From positions 1,842,836 through 1,906,835 of the forward strand of contig CAVSZC010000005.1 of NCBI GenBank assembly GCA_963732365.1: 64,000 bases of DNA, read 5' to 3'. The translations under genes were made by a program, and so were the position numbers. Below the pieces are notes generated by a model. The model was given only the letters and a program-made list of their open reading frames with translations. It was not told where the DNA came from and did not search any database. Source of the DNA: SR-FBR-E99 sp963732365 (lineage in GTDB: Bacteria; Bacteroidota; Bacteroidia; Bacteroidales; VadinHA17). Shown in pieces: positions 8,188 to 17,219 of the stretch; positions within the stretch are counted from its first letter, which is position 1; every line of letters starts with the position of its first letter.

Positions 8188-9831
8188 ATGACAAAGATAA
8201 TAGGTGCTGCCATTGGAAGCTGTGTTCACGTAGGCGGACTTCATCACTTCCTGAAGCTTGCCGAAGCAGAGGGCTGCTCGGCTCAGTCATTCGGGCCCGC
8301 TGTGACTGTAAAGAGACTTGTCAATATAATCATTGAAGAGAATCCTGATATAGTTGCACTAAGTTACAGGCTCACACCCGGTGCTGCCGGAGAACTGTTT
8401 GATGAGCTCAGGGATGAGCTTTCCCGGGTGCGTAGGTCAGGCATCAGAATGATATTCGGAGGAACGCCTCCAGTGGCAGCGGTAGCAAAAGCATCTGGTC
8501 TCTTTGACCGGGTATTTGACGGCACCGAATCCATGAATGCAATCAAGGAATATCTCAGGGGAAGCACGGCCAAGGCAGGTGAGGCATCATTTCCCGGTAC
8601 TCTCACGGGCAGGATAGAACAGAAATATCCCTATCCTCTCATCAGGCATCACTTCGGCAGACCTACACTCTCAGAGACACTTGAAGGTGTTGAGAAGATT
8701 GCGATGTCAGGTGTACTTGACGTGTTGTCAATCGGACCGGACCAGAACGCTCAGGAACACTTTTTTCACCCTGAGGAGATGGATCACAGCCAGGACGGCG
8801 CAGGAGGGGTTCCCGTCAGGAAACCTGAAGACCTCGAGGCTATCTATCACAGGTCACGCTGCGGTAACTATCCGCTGGTACGGTGCTACGCCGGAACGCG
8901 TGACCTTATTAAATGGGCAGAGATGAGCCTCAGAACCATCAACAATGCCTGGGCAGCCATTCCACTCTGCTGGTACAGTGTCATTGACGGAAGGTCAAAA
9001 CGATCTGTCAGCGAAGCCATCAGGGAGCACCAGGAGGTAATGGGCTGGTATGCCCGGCAGGGAGTTCCTGTTGAGGTCAATGAGTCACACCAGTGGAGTC
9101 TGCGTGATGCGCACGACACACTTGCTGTCACAATGGCCTTTCTGGCTGCCTATAATGCGAAGAAGGCCGGTGTGAGAGATTATGTATCACAGTATATGTT
9201 CAATAATCCTCCGGGAACATCACCCGAGATGGATATCGCCAAAATGCTTGCAAAGGATGAGCTGATAAGCGAATTGAAGAACGATTCCTTCAATGTCTTG
9301 CGGGAAGTAAGAGCCGGGTTGGCACATTTCTCGTCAAATCCTTCGTTTGCCCAGGGGCAACTCGCTTCCTCAGCAGTGATCAGCCTTGCACTTAAACCCC
9401 ATATTCTGCATGTGGTGGGTTTCAGCGAAGGTGATCATGCTATCTTTCCTGATGAACTGATACAAAGTTGTGAGATAGCCCACGGAGTGCTGCACAACAC
9501 ACTCAGCGGCATGCCTGACCTGACTGACAGCAAGAGAGTCATGGAGAGGAAGAACGAGCTCAAGGATGAAGCAAGATACCTTCTCGAAGCCCTGCGGAAG
9601 AGGGGAGAGGATTCAGTCAGGGATCCCTGGTCAGACCCTGATCTGATCGCCGGCGCCATAAAGGATGGTGTGCTCGATGCTCCTCACTTTAAGGGCAACA
9701 AATACCTGTGCGGAAATATTGTTACAGGCCTTGCAGACGGGGCATGGCATGCTATTGACCCTGCTACAGGCAGCAGGATTGATGAAAGAACACGACTGAG
9801 AATGCTCATCTTTAACCAACTTTCTCAATAG
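8188..9831 (+). CDS. cobalamin-binding protein with mutase-like C-terminal domain
   Basis: The 547-aa protein has an N-terminal B12-binding fold: GSCVHVGG (residues 10-17, His14), SYRL (59-62) and FGG (90-92). These correspond to the DxHxxG, SxL and GG motifs of B12-dependent mutases, but Asp of the first motif is Cys. The C-terminal 400 residues (RCYAGTRDLIKWAEMSL, CWYSVIDGRSKR, VEVNESHQWSLRDAHD) resemble the TIM-barrel subunit of glutamate/methylaspartate-type carbon-skeleton mutases. Normally the two parts are separate chains or differently arranged. The substrate is not known; the opine-dehydrogenase-like partner suggests an amino acid or amino-acid conjugate. Confidence 0.68.
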   Translation: MTKIIGAAIGSCVHVGGLHHFLKLAEAEGCSAQSFGPAVTVKRLVNIIIEENPDIVALSYRLTPGAAGELFDELRDELSRVRRSGIRMIFGGTPPVAAVAKASGLFDRVFDGTESMNAIKEYLRGSTAKAGEASFPGTLTGRIEQKYPYPLIRHHFGRPTLSETLEGVEKIAMSGVLDVLSIGPDQNAQEHFFHPEEMDHSQDGAGGVPVRKPEDLEAIYHRSRCGNYPLVRCYAGTRDLIKWAEMSLRTINNAWAAIPLCWYSVIDGRSKRSVSEAIREHQEVMGWYARQGVPVEVNESHQWSLRDAHDTLAVTMAFLAAYNAKKAGVRDYVSQYMFNNPPGTSPEMDIAKMLAKDELISELKNDSFNVLREVRAGLAHFSSNPSFAQGQLASSAVISLALKPHILHVVGFSEGDHAIFPDELIQSCEIAHGVLHNTLSGMPDLTDSKRVMERKNELKDEARYLLEALRKRGEDSVRDPWSDPDLIAGAIKDGVLDAPHFKGNKYLCGNIVTGLADGAWHAIDPATGSRIDERTRLRMLIFNQLSQ

Positions 9832-10555
9832 TATCTTTTTTGCGGGTTTTAAGGAGTATTCTGACAGTGCCTGAAATTATGAGCAGCTCACCGGCAATAA
9901 AGATCAGCCACTTATACCTGCCAGGGATGTATTGTTTAATCATTGACAGAAGTTGTTCTGCGTCGTCCGGGGTGCTGGCTGATGAGAGAACGCCGCTGTC
10001 AATTATTAGAATGGAGTAATCAATAAGGAATGTACAGAGAATTATCGCAGCACCTCCATAGATCAATATCCAGTCGGCAGGGGATGGTTTTACAACATAA
10101 CCCCTTTCCTGTCTGCCGATAATGAAGATTGCCATTATTATCATAGTGACCGAACAGATCACGGGAGCCAGAACAGGTCCGAGCCATGGTATCGGTATCA
10201 GGAACAACAGGTCCCAGGTAAGGAGAGACGCAGGCCATGCGAGGAAGATCTTGAGTGCCACGTAATAGATGATGTCCCATACCCCAAAGGCAAAGAGAGC
10301 GTAAAAGAGCCTCTGGAGATTATTTCTGCCTGCAATAATGCCAACACCGGCAAGCATGACCAGGGTTGCAATCTCCCTCACCCACTCAACTGACAGCACC
10401 TCCGGGGGCATAAGGGCAAGCGGAAAATCGAATCCTTCGGGGTAGTAAATCATTCTGAGATATACTACCACAATAGCCTCAAGGAAACCCATGGCAACAG
10501 CAAAAACTGTAAGCCAGACGAATCTGAGCCGATAACTTAGATAAGTAGTATCCAC
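9812..10555 (-). CDS. hypothetical seven-helix membrane protein
   Basis: I do not recognise a named family. The 247-aa product is an integral membrane protein with about seven helices and a basic tail (LLKTRKKDTIEKVG). Conserved-looking polar features inside the helices are FLEAIVVVYLR and WDIIYYVALK. Its 3' end overlaps the 3' end of the convergent B12-binding gene by 20 bp. It follows the 5-alpha-reductase-like gene by 23 bp on the same strand and may be the last gene of that operon. Confidence 0.7.
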   Translation of the reverse strand: MDTTYLSYRLRFVWLTVFAVAMGFLEAIVVVYLRMIYYPEGFDFPLALMPPEVLSVEWVREIATLVMLAGVGIIAGRNNLQRLFYALFAFGVWDIIYYVALKIFLAWPASLLTWDLLFLIPIPWLGPVLAPVICSVTMIIMAIFIIGRQERGYVVKPSPADWILIYGGAAIILCTFLIDYSILIIDSGVLSSASTPDDAEQLLSMIKQYIPGRYKWLIFIAGELLIISGTVRILLKTRKKDTIEKVG

Positions 10556-10578
10556 TTCACAGAATATGAGATGTTAAG

Positions 10579-11337
10579 TTACAAAATAAAGGGAAAGACA
10601 GCCTTTCTGCCGGACGGATAATCACTGAAATTGCTTCTGTACCATTTGTGGTGGGCAAGGGCCCGGGGTACCAGGTTACAGAAGGTCCACACAAAGAACG
10701 AGAGGGCCGGCAGTGACCAGCAGATAATTGCAAACCCTGCCCATTCCACTATCTCTCCGAAGAAGTTCGGACAGGATATCTTCTCAAACAGACCCCCGTG
10801 GGGAATCTGGTAGCCGTTGGTGCTTTTCTTCCTGAGATGAATCAGCTTCTCATCTGAGGAGACATTGATTATCATACCGGTAATAAAAAGTGTCAGTCCG
10901 GCTGCGAAACGGGGATCGGTGAGCCACTCAATGCCGTAATGTGTCTGAAGGGTTCCGGTATAATACCCCAGGAATCCTGCATTGACAAAGTTGAAGCATA
11001 TTGCCATCAGCGCAATTACCAGTGGCATCTCTTTCCCTCTGGTCCTGATGCGCATCGGATATATCACGGAACGGTTGAAATAGTGAAACGCATAGAGAAA
11101 AGCTATGATCCATACTACAGCTGTCTTCGGAGCGTCACCGGTGATTATAAGCCATATAAAGATAAGCAGCGCAGGCACTTCCATCATGAACCATCCCAGC
11201 CGGTCGGGTATGGTTACACCCCACTTCTTTGAGGAGTGTCTGCCGTAAGGTGCCGTTACAAACAGCAGCAGGAGGAAGACTATTACGCCTATGGCGATCC
11301 AGAGCCACACCAGGAGAGTGAAAGTCGTTTTGTCCAT
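10579..11337 (-). CDS. 3-oxo-5-alpha-steroid 4-dehydrogenase-like membrane reductase
   Basis: This 252-aa protein has about six helices and the C-terminal signature of the steroid 5-alpha-reductase / DUF1295 family: GGLFEKISCPNFFGEIVEWAG and NLVPRALAHHKWYRSNF. Family members reduce enone double bonds of lipids such as steroids, polyprenols or enoyl chains, using NADPH inside the membrane. Its ATG overlaps the stop of the upstream epimerase gene by one base (TGATG), so the two are translationally coupled. This suggests successive redox steps on one lipid. The actual substrate cannot be read from sequence. Confidence 0.8.
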   Translation of the reverse strand: MDKTTFTLLVWLWIAIGVIVFLLLLFVTAPYGRHSSKKWGVTIPDRLGWFMMEVPALLIFIWLIITGDAPKTAVVWIIAFLYAFHYFNRSVIYPMRIRTRGKEMPLVIALMAICFNFVNAGFLGYYTGTLQTHYGIEWLTDPRFAAGLTLFITGMIINVSSDEKLIHLRKKSTNGYQIPHGGLFEKISCPNFFGEIVEWAGFAIICWSLPALSFFVWTFCNLVPRALAHHKWYRSNFSDYPSGRKAVFPFIL

Positions 11338-12311
11338 CAGATGTAGCTTTTTTGTTTGAACCAGTTTATAGTGTCAGTCATTGTCTCCCCAAAGGGACGG
11401 GATACAAAACCCAGTTCTCTTGCTGCTTTCAGGCTGGATATATTCTTGTGGCCGAATTTGAGAGCTTCAAGTGACATCGCCGTATAAAGGGGAATGGTGC
11501 CTGTAACCGTGGCATGCAGGTTGAGAAACACGGCCCCGATTCCGGCGAGCCACATCGGTAGTGTTATGGCAGGGGTCTTGTGGCCACCCAGTTGTGAAAT
11601 GGTATCAGCCAGTGTTTCCAGGCTCTGCCAGCTGCCACCCAGCAGATAGCACTGACCGGGAGTTCCCTGGGTGATAGCATTGACCGCGGCCCTGCATATA
11701 TCTCTCACATCCACCCAGTTGTATCCACCTGGGATAAGGGTGGGGTTCTGCCCCTTGTAGAACCTGATGACGGCATTGCCGATCAGTGAAGGCTTGTAAT
11801 CGCAGGGACCTATTATAGCTGTCGGGTTCAAAACAACCACTTCCAGTTCGGGTGATGAGGCATCGAGCATTATCTTCTGGCCGAGAGCCTTTGACCTGTC
11901 ATATGATGCTGTGCTCCCGAGGGCGAGCTCGCGCGTTTCATCGAGCACCCGGTCCATCGGATCATGACTGAAGGCATGTATAGAGCTGAAGTGGATGATC
12001 CTTTTGACTCCCTCAGCCCTGGCCGCACTGATAAGTGTGGCGCAGCTTTCAGCATTGGTCCTGATGCATGCCTGGTCATTCCGGCGGATGCTGATGCATG
12101 CTGCAAGATGAAAGACAACTTCACAACCTCTGCAAAGATTTCTCAGATCGGATTCACTGTTGATGTCACCTCTGACTATTTCAATTTCGAGATCCTCCAG
12201 ACCCAGCGTGCTGTTATGTATCAGGGCTTTAACACTAAACCCCTCGCCAATCAGCATCCTGCACAGGTTCGTGCCCACATGGCCTGAGGCACCGGTAACG
12301 GCAATTTTCAT
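11337..12311 (-). CDS. NAD-dependent epimerase/3-beta-HSD-like dehydrogenase
   Basis: The ATG at 12311 gives 324 aa of an extended short-chain dehydrogenase. The nucleotide-binding motif TGASGHVG is at the N-terminus, and the catalytic YxxxK is visible in ASYDRSKALG. The family includes dihydroflavonol reductases and 3-beta-hydroxysteroid dehydrogenases. A start at 12323 adds only MLIS. It is coupled to the downstream 5-alpha-reductase-like gene and divergent from the hydrolase at 12377, with a 65-bp intergenic region that must hold both promoters. Confidence 0.83.
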   Translation of the reverse strand: MKIAVTGASGHVGTNLCRMLIGEGFSVKALIHNSTLGLEDLEIEIVRGDINSESDLRNLCRGCEVVFHLAACISIRRNDQACIRTNAESCATLISAARAEGVKRIIHFSSIHAFSHDPMDRVLDETRELALGSTASYDRSKALGQKIMLDASSPELEVVVLNPTAIIGPCDYKPSLIGNAVIRFYKGQNPTLIPGGYNWVDVRDICRAAVNAITQGTPGQCYLLGGSWQSLETLADTISQLGGHKTPAITLPMWLAGIGAVFLNLHATVTGTIPLYTAMSLEALKFGHKNISSLKAARELGFVSRPFGETMTDTINWFKQKSYI

Positions 12312-12376
12312 AGAAATCAGCAAATTCAGTCAAATGTAACCATCATTTTGAAATATGATATACTTAAATTAGCAGA

Positions 12377-13312
12377 ATGAGAACCATTTCAGTCATTGCT
12401 GCTGTCCTAATGTGCTCAGCGATATTTGCCCAGGATTACACCATCGGGCATATAAATACTATATTCAGTGATGGTCTGAGTGGTAAAAGAAATATTCCCG
12501 CAGATATATTTTACCCTCAGCCTCTGCCGGAAGATGGTGGCGCAGAGGGTGTATCATCCAAAGTAAAATTCCCGGTAATCTGTTTTGCACATGGTTACAT
12601 GTTACCTTCATCGGCATACCTCAATATTCAGGAGGCTCTTGTGCCAGCCGGCTATATTCTTGTCTTTCCCGGAAGTGCATCCGGACTTTTTCCGTCACAT
12701 GAACAGTATTCAGAAGACCTGGCATTTGTTCTTGGTGCGATTGACAGCCTGGCTGCCGATGCTTCCTCTCCGCTTCATGGTATAACTGATGCTTCAAGGT
12801 GCCTTATGGGTCACAGCATGGGAGGGGGGGCCGTGTTTGCAGCGGCCAACATGCACGTTGATATAACTGCCATTGTTGCACTGGCACCATTGAATACCTC
12901 TCCGTCTGCCATCCAGGCTGCCTCTTCTGTTACAGCACCTACCCTTATCGTTGCCGGAGGCAATGACTGCATAACGCCGCCTGAAAAACATCAGCTTCCG
13001 ATCTATAATTTTTCAGCATCAGCCAAAAAGACCTATCTCCTTATCAAAGGTGCGACTCATTGCCAGATGGGATCGCACAATTCCCTGTGCAAATTCGGTG
13101 AGACAATGGCATTCTGCAATGACGGGATAAGTGAGGAAGAGCAGCATCTGACTCTCAACAGGTACCTGCTGCCCTGGCTCAATTTTTTCCTGAAGGGTAA
13201 TTATGAGGCAGGGCTGGAGTTTGATACCTCGATAAGATCTGACATTTCAGTTGAGTACCTCAGATCGCGTCCTCTTGTCAGTGCAGGTGATCAGTGTGCT
13301 CCTATTTTTTAA
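12377..13312 (+). CDS. secreted alpha/beta hydrolase (dienelactone hydrolase/PETase-like)
   Basis: The 311-aa protein has a signal peptide (MRTISVIAAVLMCSAIFAQ) and an alpha/beta-hydrolase fold. The nucleophile elbow GHSMGGG, the acid in AGGNDC and the histidine in GATHCQMG form a plausible Ser-Asp-His triad. The layout resembles bacterial cutinase/PET-hydrolase-like and PAF-acetylhydrolase-like enzymes that cleave carboxyl esters outside the cell. No type IX secretion tail is seen. The last 11 bp overlap the 3' end of the convergent gene at 13302. Confidence 0.75.
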   Translation: MRTISVIAAVLMCSAIFAQDYTIGHINTIFSDGLSGKRNIPADIFYPQPLPEDGGAEGVSSKVKFPVICFAHGYMLPSSAYLNIQEALVPAGYILVFPGSASGLFPSHEQYSEDLAFVLGAIDSLAADASSPLHGITDASRCLMGHSMGGGAVFAAANMHVDITAIVALAPLNTSPSAIQAASSVTAPTLIVAGGNDCITPPEKHQLPIYNFSASAKKTYLLIKGATHCQMGSHNSLCKFGETMAFCNDGISEEEQHLTLNRYLLPWLNFFLKGNYEAGLEFDTSIRSDISVEYLRSRPLVSAGDQCAPIF

Positions 13313-14042
13313 GACTCGCCTTTGAAAAGATATAATCTTCGATCGGAACATTGAATTCGATATCCTCAATAATGAATTCAGTTCCCTCACCATCCTTTAG
13401 CATATCCCTGAAGACAATCTTTTTCGGATACCATCGCTCATTAATACGCTGAATGTCTGATAACTCAGTTCGTTTGAGCAAGGTTCCGCTTTTGGCGTAC
13501 ATCTCTTCCCTGAGGGGGATATTTCGTTTCTGGTCAACCCATAACTTCTTTCCGTGATATGCTATTTCCGTCACGAAGGCAGTCAGTTCAATTACCCAGC
13601 ACTGGTGCCCGTCGACAGTCTCTGTTCCTGTGATCCTGGCATTGTACTGGTCTGTCAGTTTGCTGTCTTCCATGAGGTCTTCATAGGAGAGGTCGGAACC
13701 CATAACCGACTGGCGGAGCATATGCCCGGCAATCTGAATAATGCGGTCTGTAGACGGGGAGTATATCCAGAGCTGGTCTTCAAGCTTGAGCATCTTTGTT
13801 CCCTGCTCACGCACCGGAAAGAGGTATTCGGTGAAAGATTTGTCCTCACCTGCAGTCCAGGTCTTGAGCTTTACAGTATGTGTAGTCCGTCTTCCATGTA
13901 TTATCATTGAAGATGAGAAGACCCTGTTCTCAGAAGACATATTCTGATCTATGCTTTCAATGATTTTTCTGGCGTCGGGGTACTGGGCATTAAGGCCGCA
14001 GTAACATGTGATGAAAATCATTACTGTAAAAAGTCTTTTCAT
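13302..14042 (-). CDS. outer-membrane lipoprotein-sorting (LolA-like) protein
   Basis: The 246-aa product has a signal peptide (MKRLFTVMIFITCYCGLNAQ) and the single beta-domain of the LolA/LolB-like family usually annotated as outer membrane lipoprotein-sorting protein. Typical segments are GEDKSFTEYLFP, EDQLWIYSPSTDRIIQIAGH and GSDLSYEDLMEDS. It would act in the periplasm as a lipid or lipoprotein carrier. Its start overlaps the permease gene upstream by 4 bp (ATGA), so it is part of the ABC exporter operon and probably its periplasmic partner. Confidence 0.85.
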   Translation of the reverse strand: MKRLFTVMIFITCYCGLNAQYPDARKIIESIDQNMSSENRVFSSSMIIHGRRTTHTVKLKTWTAGEDKSFTEYLFPVREQGTKMLKLEDQLWIYSPSTDRIIQIAGHMLRQSVMGSDLSYEDLMEDSKLTDQYNARITGTETVDGHQCWVIELTAFVTEIAYHGKKLWVDQKRNIPLREEMYAKSGTLLKRTELSDIQRINERWYPKKIVFRDMLKDGEGTEFIIEDIEFNVPIEDYIFSKASLKK

Positions 14043-15313
14043 GCTTCAAGTTCTTTAAAGAGTTGTGCAGTCTGGCGTCTGTATATCCCGATTCCGGCAA
14101 GAAGCGCCCCAAGCTGGGTGGATAGGAAGCCCGGGACAAAGCCTATATACCATGTCTCGGGTGTGATCTGGGCTCTGAACAGATGTGGCATCATGATGGA
14201 AGCATTCTTCATCATTATACCAAGATCGATACCATGTTCCTGAAGATAGAGGGCTATGGCCATTCCTGCGGCTACACCTGCCAGAGATCCGAAGAAACCT
14301 ATGATCAGCGATTCCATCAGCATTGTTCTATAAACATGTCCTTTCTCTTCACCTATTGCAAGTCTCATACCAAACTCGCCGTATCTTCTTAATCCTCCGA
14401 GCAGGCCTGCATTCCATAAAATCAGTGACATTGCCATAACGAATACTGCAACGAGTATCGCCTTAAGCTTGCCTGAGTATTCAACCAGGAAACCCATGTT
14501 ATTCTGCTGGGCGAGGCTCTTCATCAGCAGTGAGAATTCATCATCCGCCGAAAAGTACTTTTCATTGAATCTGTTGACAATCATAGTTGCCTGTTCGTCA
14601 TCATAGGTACCTGTTCTGAAGAAACCCAGTATCTCACCTGTGGCGTCATACATATTCAGTGCCTCTCTCACATCCTGAATATCAGCTATGATAGTCCCTT
14701 TGTCAAGAGCTGTTATTCCAAATTCCACTGTCCCGCAGAGGATAAAATTGTGCATGGTAAGCTCTCCGTACATGCTTGATCCTACCAGAGTGAAGCGATC
14801 ACCGGGATTGATTTTAAGTTTATCTGCAAAATCGCTGCTTAGGATTGCTTCATTTCTGGTCATGGGCAGGCGGCCACTCCTGAGTGATGAGGTGATATTC
14901 ATCCGTTCTGTCTCATCGTTTCGTCCTGACAGCATATCTATCCCTATACCAAATGCCGGCCCCTGTGCCCTTGTCTCGCCTGCAGTGTCGGGCACGTCAA
15001 TCAGTCCTCCGAAATAGATGCGCTCTGCAAAATCCATCTCCGGTATCTCTGATGAGATGATACCGGTAAGGGTATCAGTGCCGAGAATGGCCAGATCATT
15101 CGGTGACTGACCAGCGTTCTCCGAGTAAGCGCTGGTCATTATTTTTACATGACCTGCAGCAAACCTTGCATTAAACTCAATGCTGTTTCCTATCACACCT
15201 GTCATCCATGCATGGAAGACCACGGTAAGCATTACGCCGGTAGCTGTAACAATTAACGGTATCAGGCTGCGGTTCCTGTCCCTGATGAGCCCCTTGAAAA
15301 GAAATCTGATCAT
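14039..15313 (-). CDS. ABC transporter permease (FtsX/LolCE/MacB-like), second copy
   Basis: The 424-aa protein has an N-terminal membrane helix, a large periplasmic domain (about residues 40-270) and three C-terminal helices, the topology of MacB/LolC/LolE permeases. GEFGMRLAIGEEKGHVYRTML is the conserved cytoplasmic coupling stretch of FtsX domains. It overlaps the neighbouring genes on both sides by 4 bp. With the second permease and the ATPase it likely forms a heterodimeric exporter that extracts lipids or lipoproteins from the inner membrane and hands them to the LolA-like protein. Confidence 0.85.
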   Translation of the reverse strand: MIRFLFKGLIRDRNRSLIPLIVTATGVMLTVVFHAWMTGVIGNSIEFNARFAAGHVKIMTSAYSENAGQSPNDLAILGTDTLTGIISSEIPEMDFAERIYFGGLIDVPDTAGETRAQGPAFGIGIDMLSGRNDETERMNITSSLRSGRLPMTRNEAILSSDFADKLKINPGDRFTLVGSSMYGELTMHNFILCGTVEFGITALDKGTIIADIQDVREALNMYDATGEILGFFRTGTYDDEQATMIVNRFNEKYFSADDEFSLLMKSLAQQNNMGFLVEYSGKLKAILVAVFVMAMSLILWNAGLLGGLRRYGEFGMRLAIGEEKGHVYRTMLMESLIIGFFGSLAGVAAGMAIALYLQEHGIDLGIMMKNASIMMPHLFRAQITPETWYIGFVPGFLSTQLGALLAGIGIYRRQTAQLFKELEA

Positions 15314-16482
15314 TGCATCCTCCCCCTTAAAGCCTCTGTGGGATTAAGTCGTGCAATTTTGCGCGAAGGCCAGTAGCTGACGATGGTTGTTACCAGCATC
15401 ACTATAAATACTGTTCCTGCAATAAGTCCGAGGCTGTACACCGGGTATAGCTTCTCAGCCATGGCAATGCCGTAGTCGCTGCTTTTGACAGGTATGGCAA
15501 TGCCGTTTACGGCCTGCAATGTCAGCAGAGGGATTCCGTACAAGGCGCCCACCATTGCTGCAAGAACGGAATTCATCGCTCCCTCGATGGTAAACAGCTT
15601 CACAACCTCTCCCCGGGTCATGCCTAAAGCCACATAGGTTCCGATCTCCTTCTGCCTCCTGAATATCGAGAACACCTGGGTGTCGAACACTGCAAGCATC
15701 GCAAGCATGAGCAGGATAGCCCATATTATCATTCCCATAGAGCTTTTTGCCTTAATGATCTGCTCTATGTCTGCCAGCAGCGTCCTGTGGTCCTTGAATA
15801 CCCACTCTTCATTTACAGGGATGCCGCCTGACATTTCTCCGGCTATGATTAATGTTGCCTCACCCGGCAGGAGCATCATCTCACTTAGTTTTTCTATCGG
15901 TATCCACACCTGCCCCACGTCGACTGTCGGCACAGTGGTTTCAAAGATTCCCGAAATCCTGATCTCTGTGGCATCGAAAGTGCCGTTCCTGTCACGCCAC
16001 CGCAGTGTCACATAATCACCCTCGCCGAGCTTTGTGTTCTCAGCCATGGTACTGCCAATTATGGCGGGTATATCATTATCAACTGATACCAGCTTATCTG
16101 TCGGCAGGGCCAGGAGCTTCTGTTCAGGGGGTATACCCTTGATAAGGACTGACTGCATCCTTCCGGCAGGAAAGATGGTTCCCTGTGCTATGAGAACCGG
16201 AACTACAGAGGTGTCATTGGCAATTGCCGCCAGCTCACCGGGAATGGCGCCGTGGCTGTCAGATAAAGTAAAAGGGTCATAGGGGTCATAGCTGGCATGC
16301 CAGTACTGACCGCCCCCTATTTCCCATTTGATCATATCATTCCTTGCCTGACGGTCCCATCCTTCCAGCAGCCCTTTGGTCCAAATGATTATGACAAATG
16401 AGAATGAGAGAACAATGACGTTGAGCCATGTTCGTAATCCTGCTCCCAGGAGGTTTCTGAATGCCAGATTGAATGCCATCAT
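15310..16482 (-). CDS. ABC transporter permease (FtsX/LolCE/MacB-like), first copy
   Basis: This 390-aa permease has the same one-plus-three helix plan as the gene after it. The motif RRQKEIGTYVALGMTRGEVV marks the FtsX coupling region and the C-terminus PSRKIARLNPTEALRG is typical for MacB/LolCE-type permeases. Two adjacent ATG codons occur at the start (16482 and 16479). It follows the ATPase by 15 bp and overlaps the next permease by 4 bp. The two permeases differ in sequence, indicating an asymmetric transporter. Confidence 0.86.
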   Translation of the reverse strand: MMAFNLAFRNLLGAGLRTWLNVIVLSFSFVIIIWTKGLLEGWDRQARNDMIKWEIGGGQYWHASYDPYDPFTLSDSHGAIPGELAAIANDTSVVPVLIAQGTIFPAGRMQSVLIKGIPPEQKLLALPTDKLVSVDNDIPAIIGSTMAENTKLGEGDYVTLRWRDRNGTFDATEIRISGIFETTVPTVDVGQVWIPIEKLSEMMLLPGEATLIIAGEMSGGIPVNEEWVFKDHRTLLADIEQIIKAKSSMGMIIWAILLMLAMLAVFDTQVFSIFRRQKEIGTYVALGMTRGEVVKLFTIEGAMNSVLAAMVGALYGIPLLTLQAVNGIAIPVKSSDYGIAMAEKLYPVYSLGLIAGTVFIVMLVTTIVSYWPSRKIARLNPTEALRGRMQ

Positions 16483-16497
16483 ATGCGCTTCCTCCGG

Positions 16498-17199
16498 TTA
16501 GTTTTTTTCGATGATCTCATCCCTGGCTACTTTCCCGTCAAGAAGAATAATTTTTCTCCTGACATAGCTTATTACTTTCTCATCATGTGTGGCAAAGAGG
16601 AATGTTGTCTGCAGTTCACGGTTCAGCTTTTCCATTGTCTGCAGTATGTTGTGAGAGTTTGCAGCATCAAGGTTTGCCGTAGGCTCATCAGCAAGAACAA
16701 TGGCTGGTCTCTTCACCATGGCACGCGCTATCGCGACACGCTGGCTCTCGCCGCCTGAGAGCTGTGCCGGTCGTGATTTAATCTTGTCAGTAAGGCCTAC
16801 CCATTCCAGGGCATCAAGCACCATCTGTCTGCGTTTGGCGGTTTCTATCCCCTGAAGCAGCAGAGGAAACTCAACATTCTCAAAAACGGTGTGCACCTGG
16901 AAGAGATTATAGCTCTGGAAAATAAAGCCCAGCTTTGACTTGCGCAGAGCCGCCGAAGCTGCCGGTGTGAGACTGGCGACAGACTGCCCGAGTATGACAG
17001 CCCTCCCCTCGGAAGGGACATCGAGAGTACCGATAATATTGAGAAGCGTTGTCTTGCCTGACCCGCTCGGCCCGATAATACCTGCAAACTCACCCTTTCC
17101 GACAGTGAGATCAATGCCGTTCAGAGCGGTGAACCTGCCGCTTCCCATGGGAAAGTGTTTTTTGAGACCTTCAATTGTTATTATCGTTTCGTTGTCCAT
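16498..17199 (-). CDS. ABC transporter ATP-binding protein (LolD/MacB-like)
   Basis: The 233-aa ATPase contains Walker A (GPSGSGKTTLLN), the Q-loop (FIFQSYNLF), the signature LSGGESQRVAIARA and Walker B (IVLADEPT), with the switch histidine in FATHDEKV. It powers the two permeases downstream. It lies 20 bp after the beta-barrel gene, so barrel, ATPase and permeases look like one transport unit from the cytoplasm to the outer membrane. Confidence 0.93.
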   Translation of the reverse strand: MDNETIITIEGLKKHFPMGSGRFTALNGIDLTVGKGEFAGIIGPSGSGKTTLLNIIGTLDVPSEGRAVILGQSVASLTPAASAALRKSKLGFIFQSYNLFQVHTVFENVEFPLLLQGIETAKRRQMVLDALEWVGLTDKIKSRPAQLSGGESQRVAIARAMVKRPAIVLADEPTANLDAANSHNILQTMEKLNRELQTTFLFATHDEKVISYVRRKIILLDGKVARDEIIEKN

Positions 17200-17219
17200 T
17201 TGACAGAGAAATTAATTGC

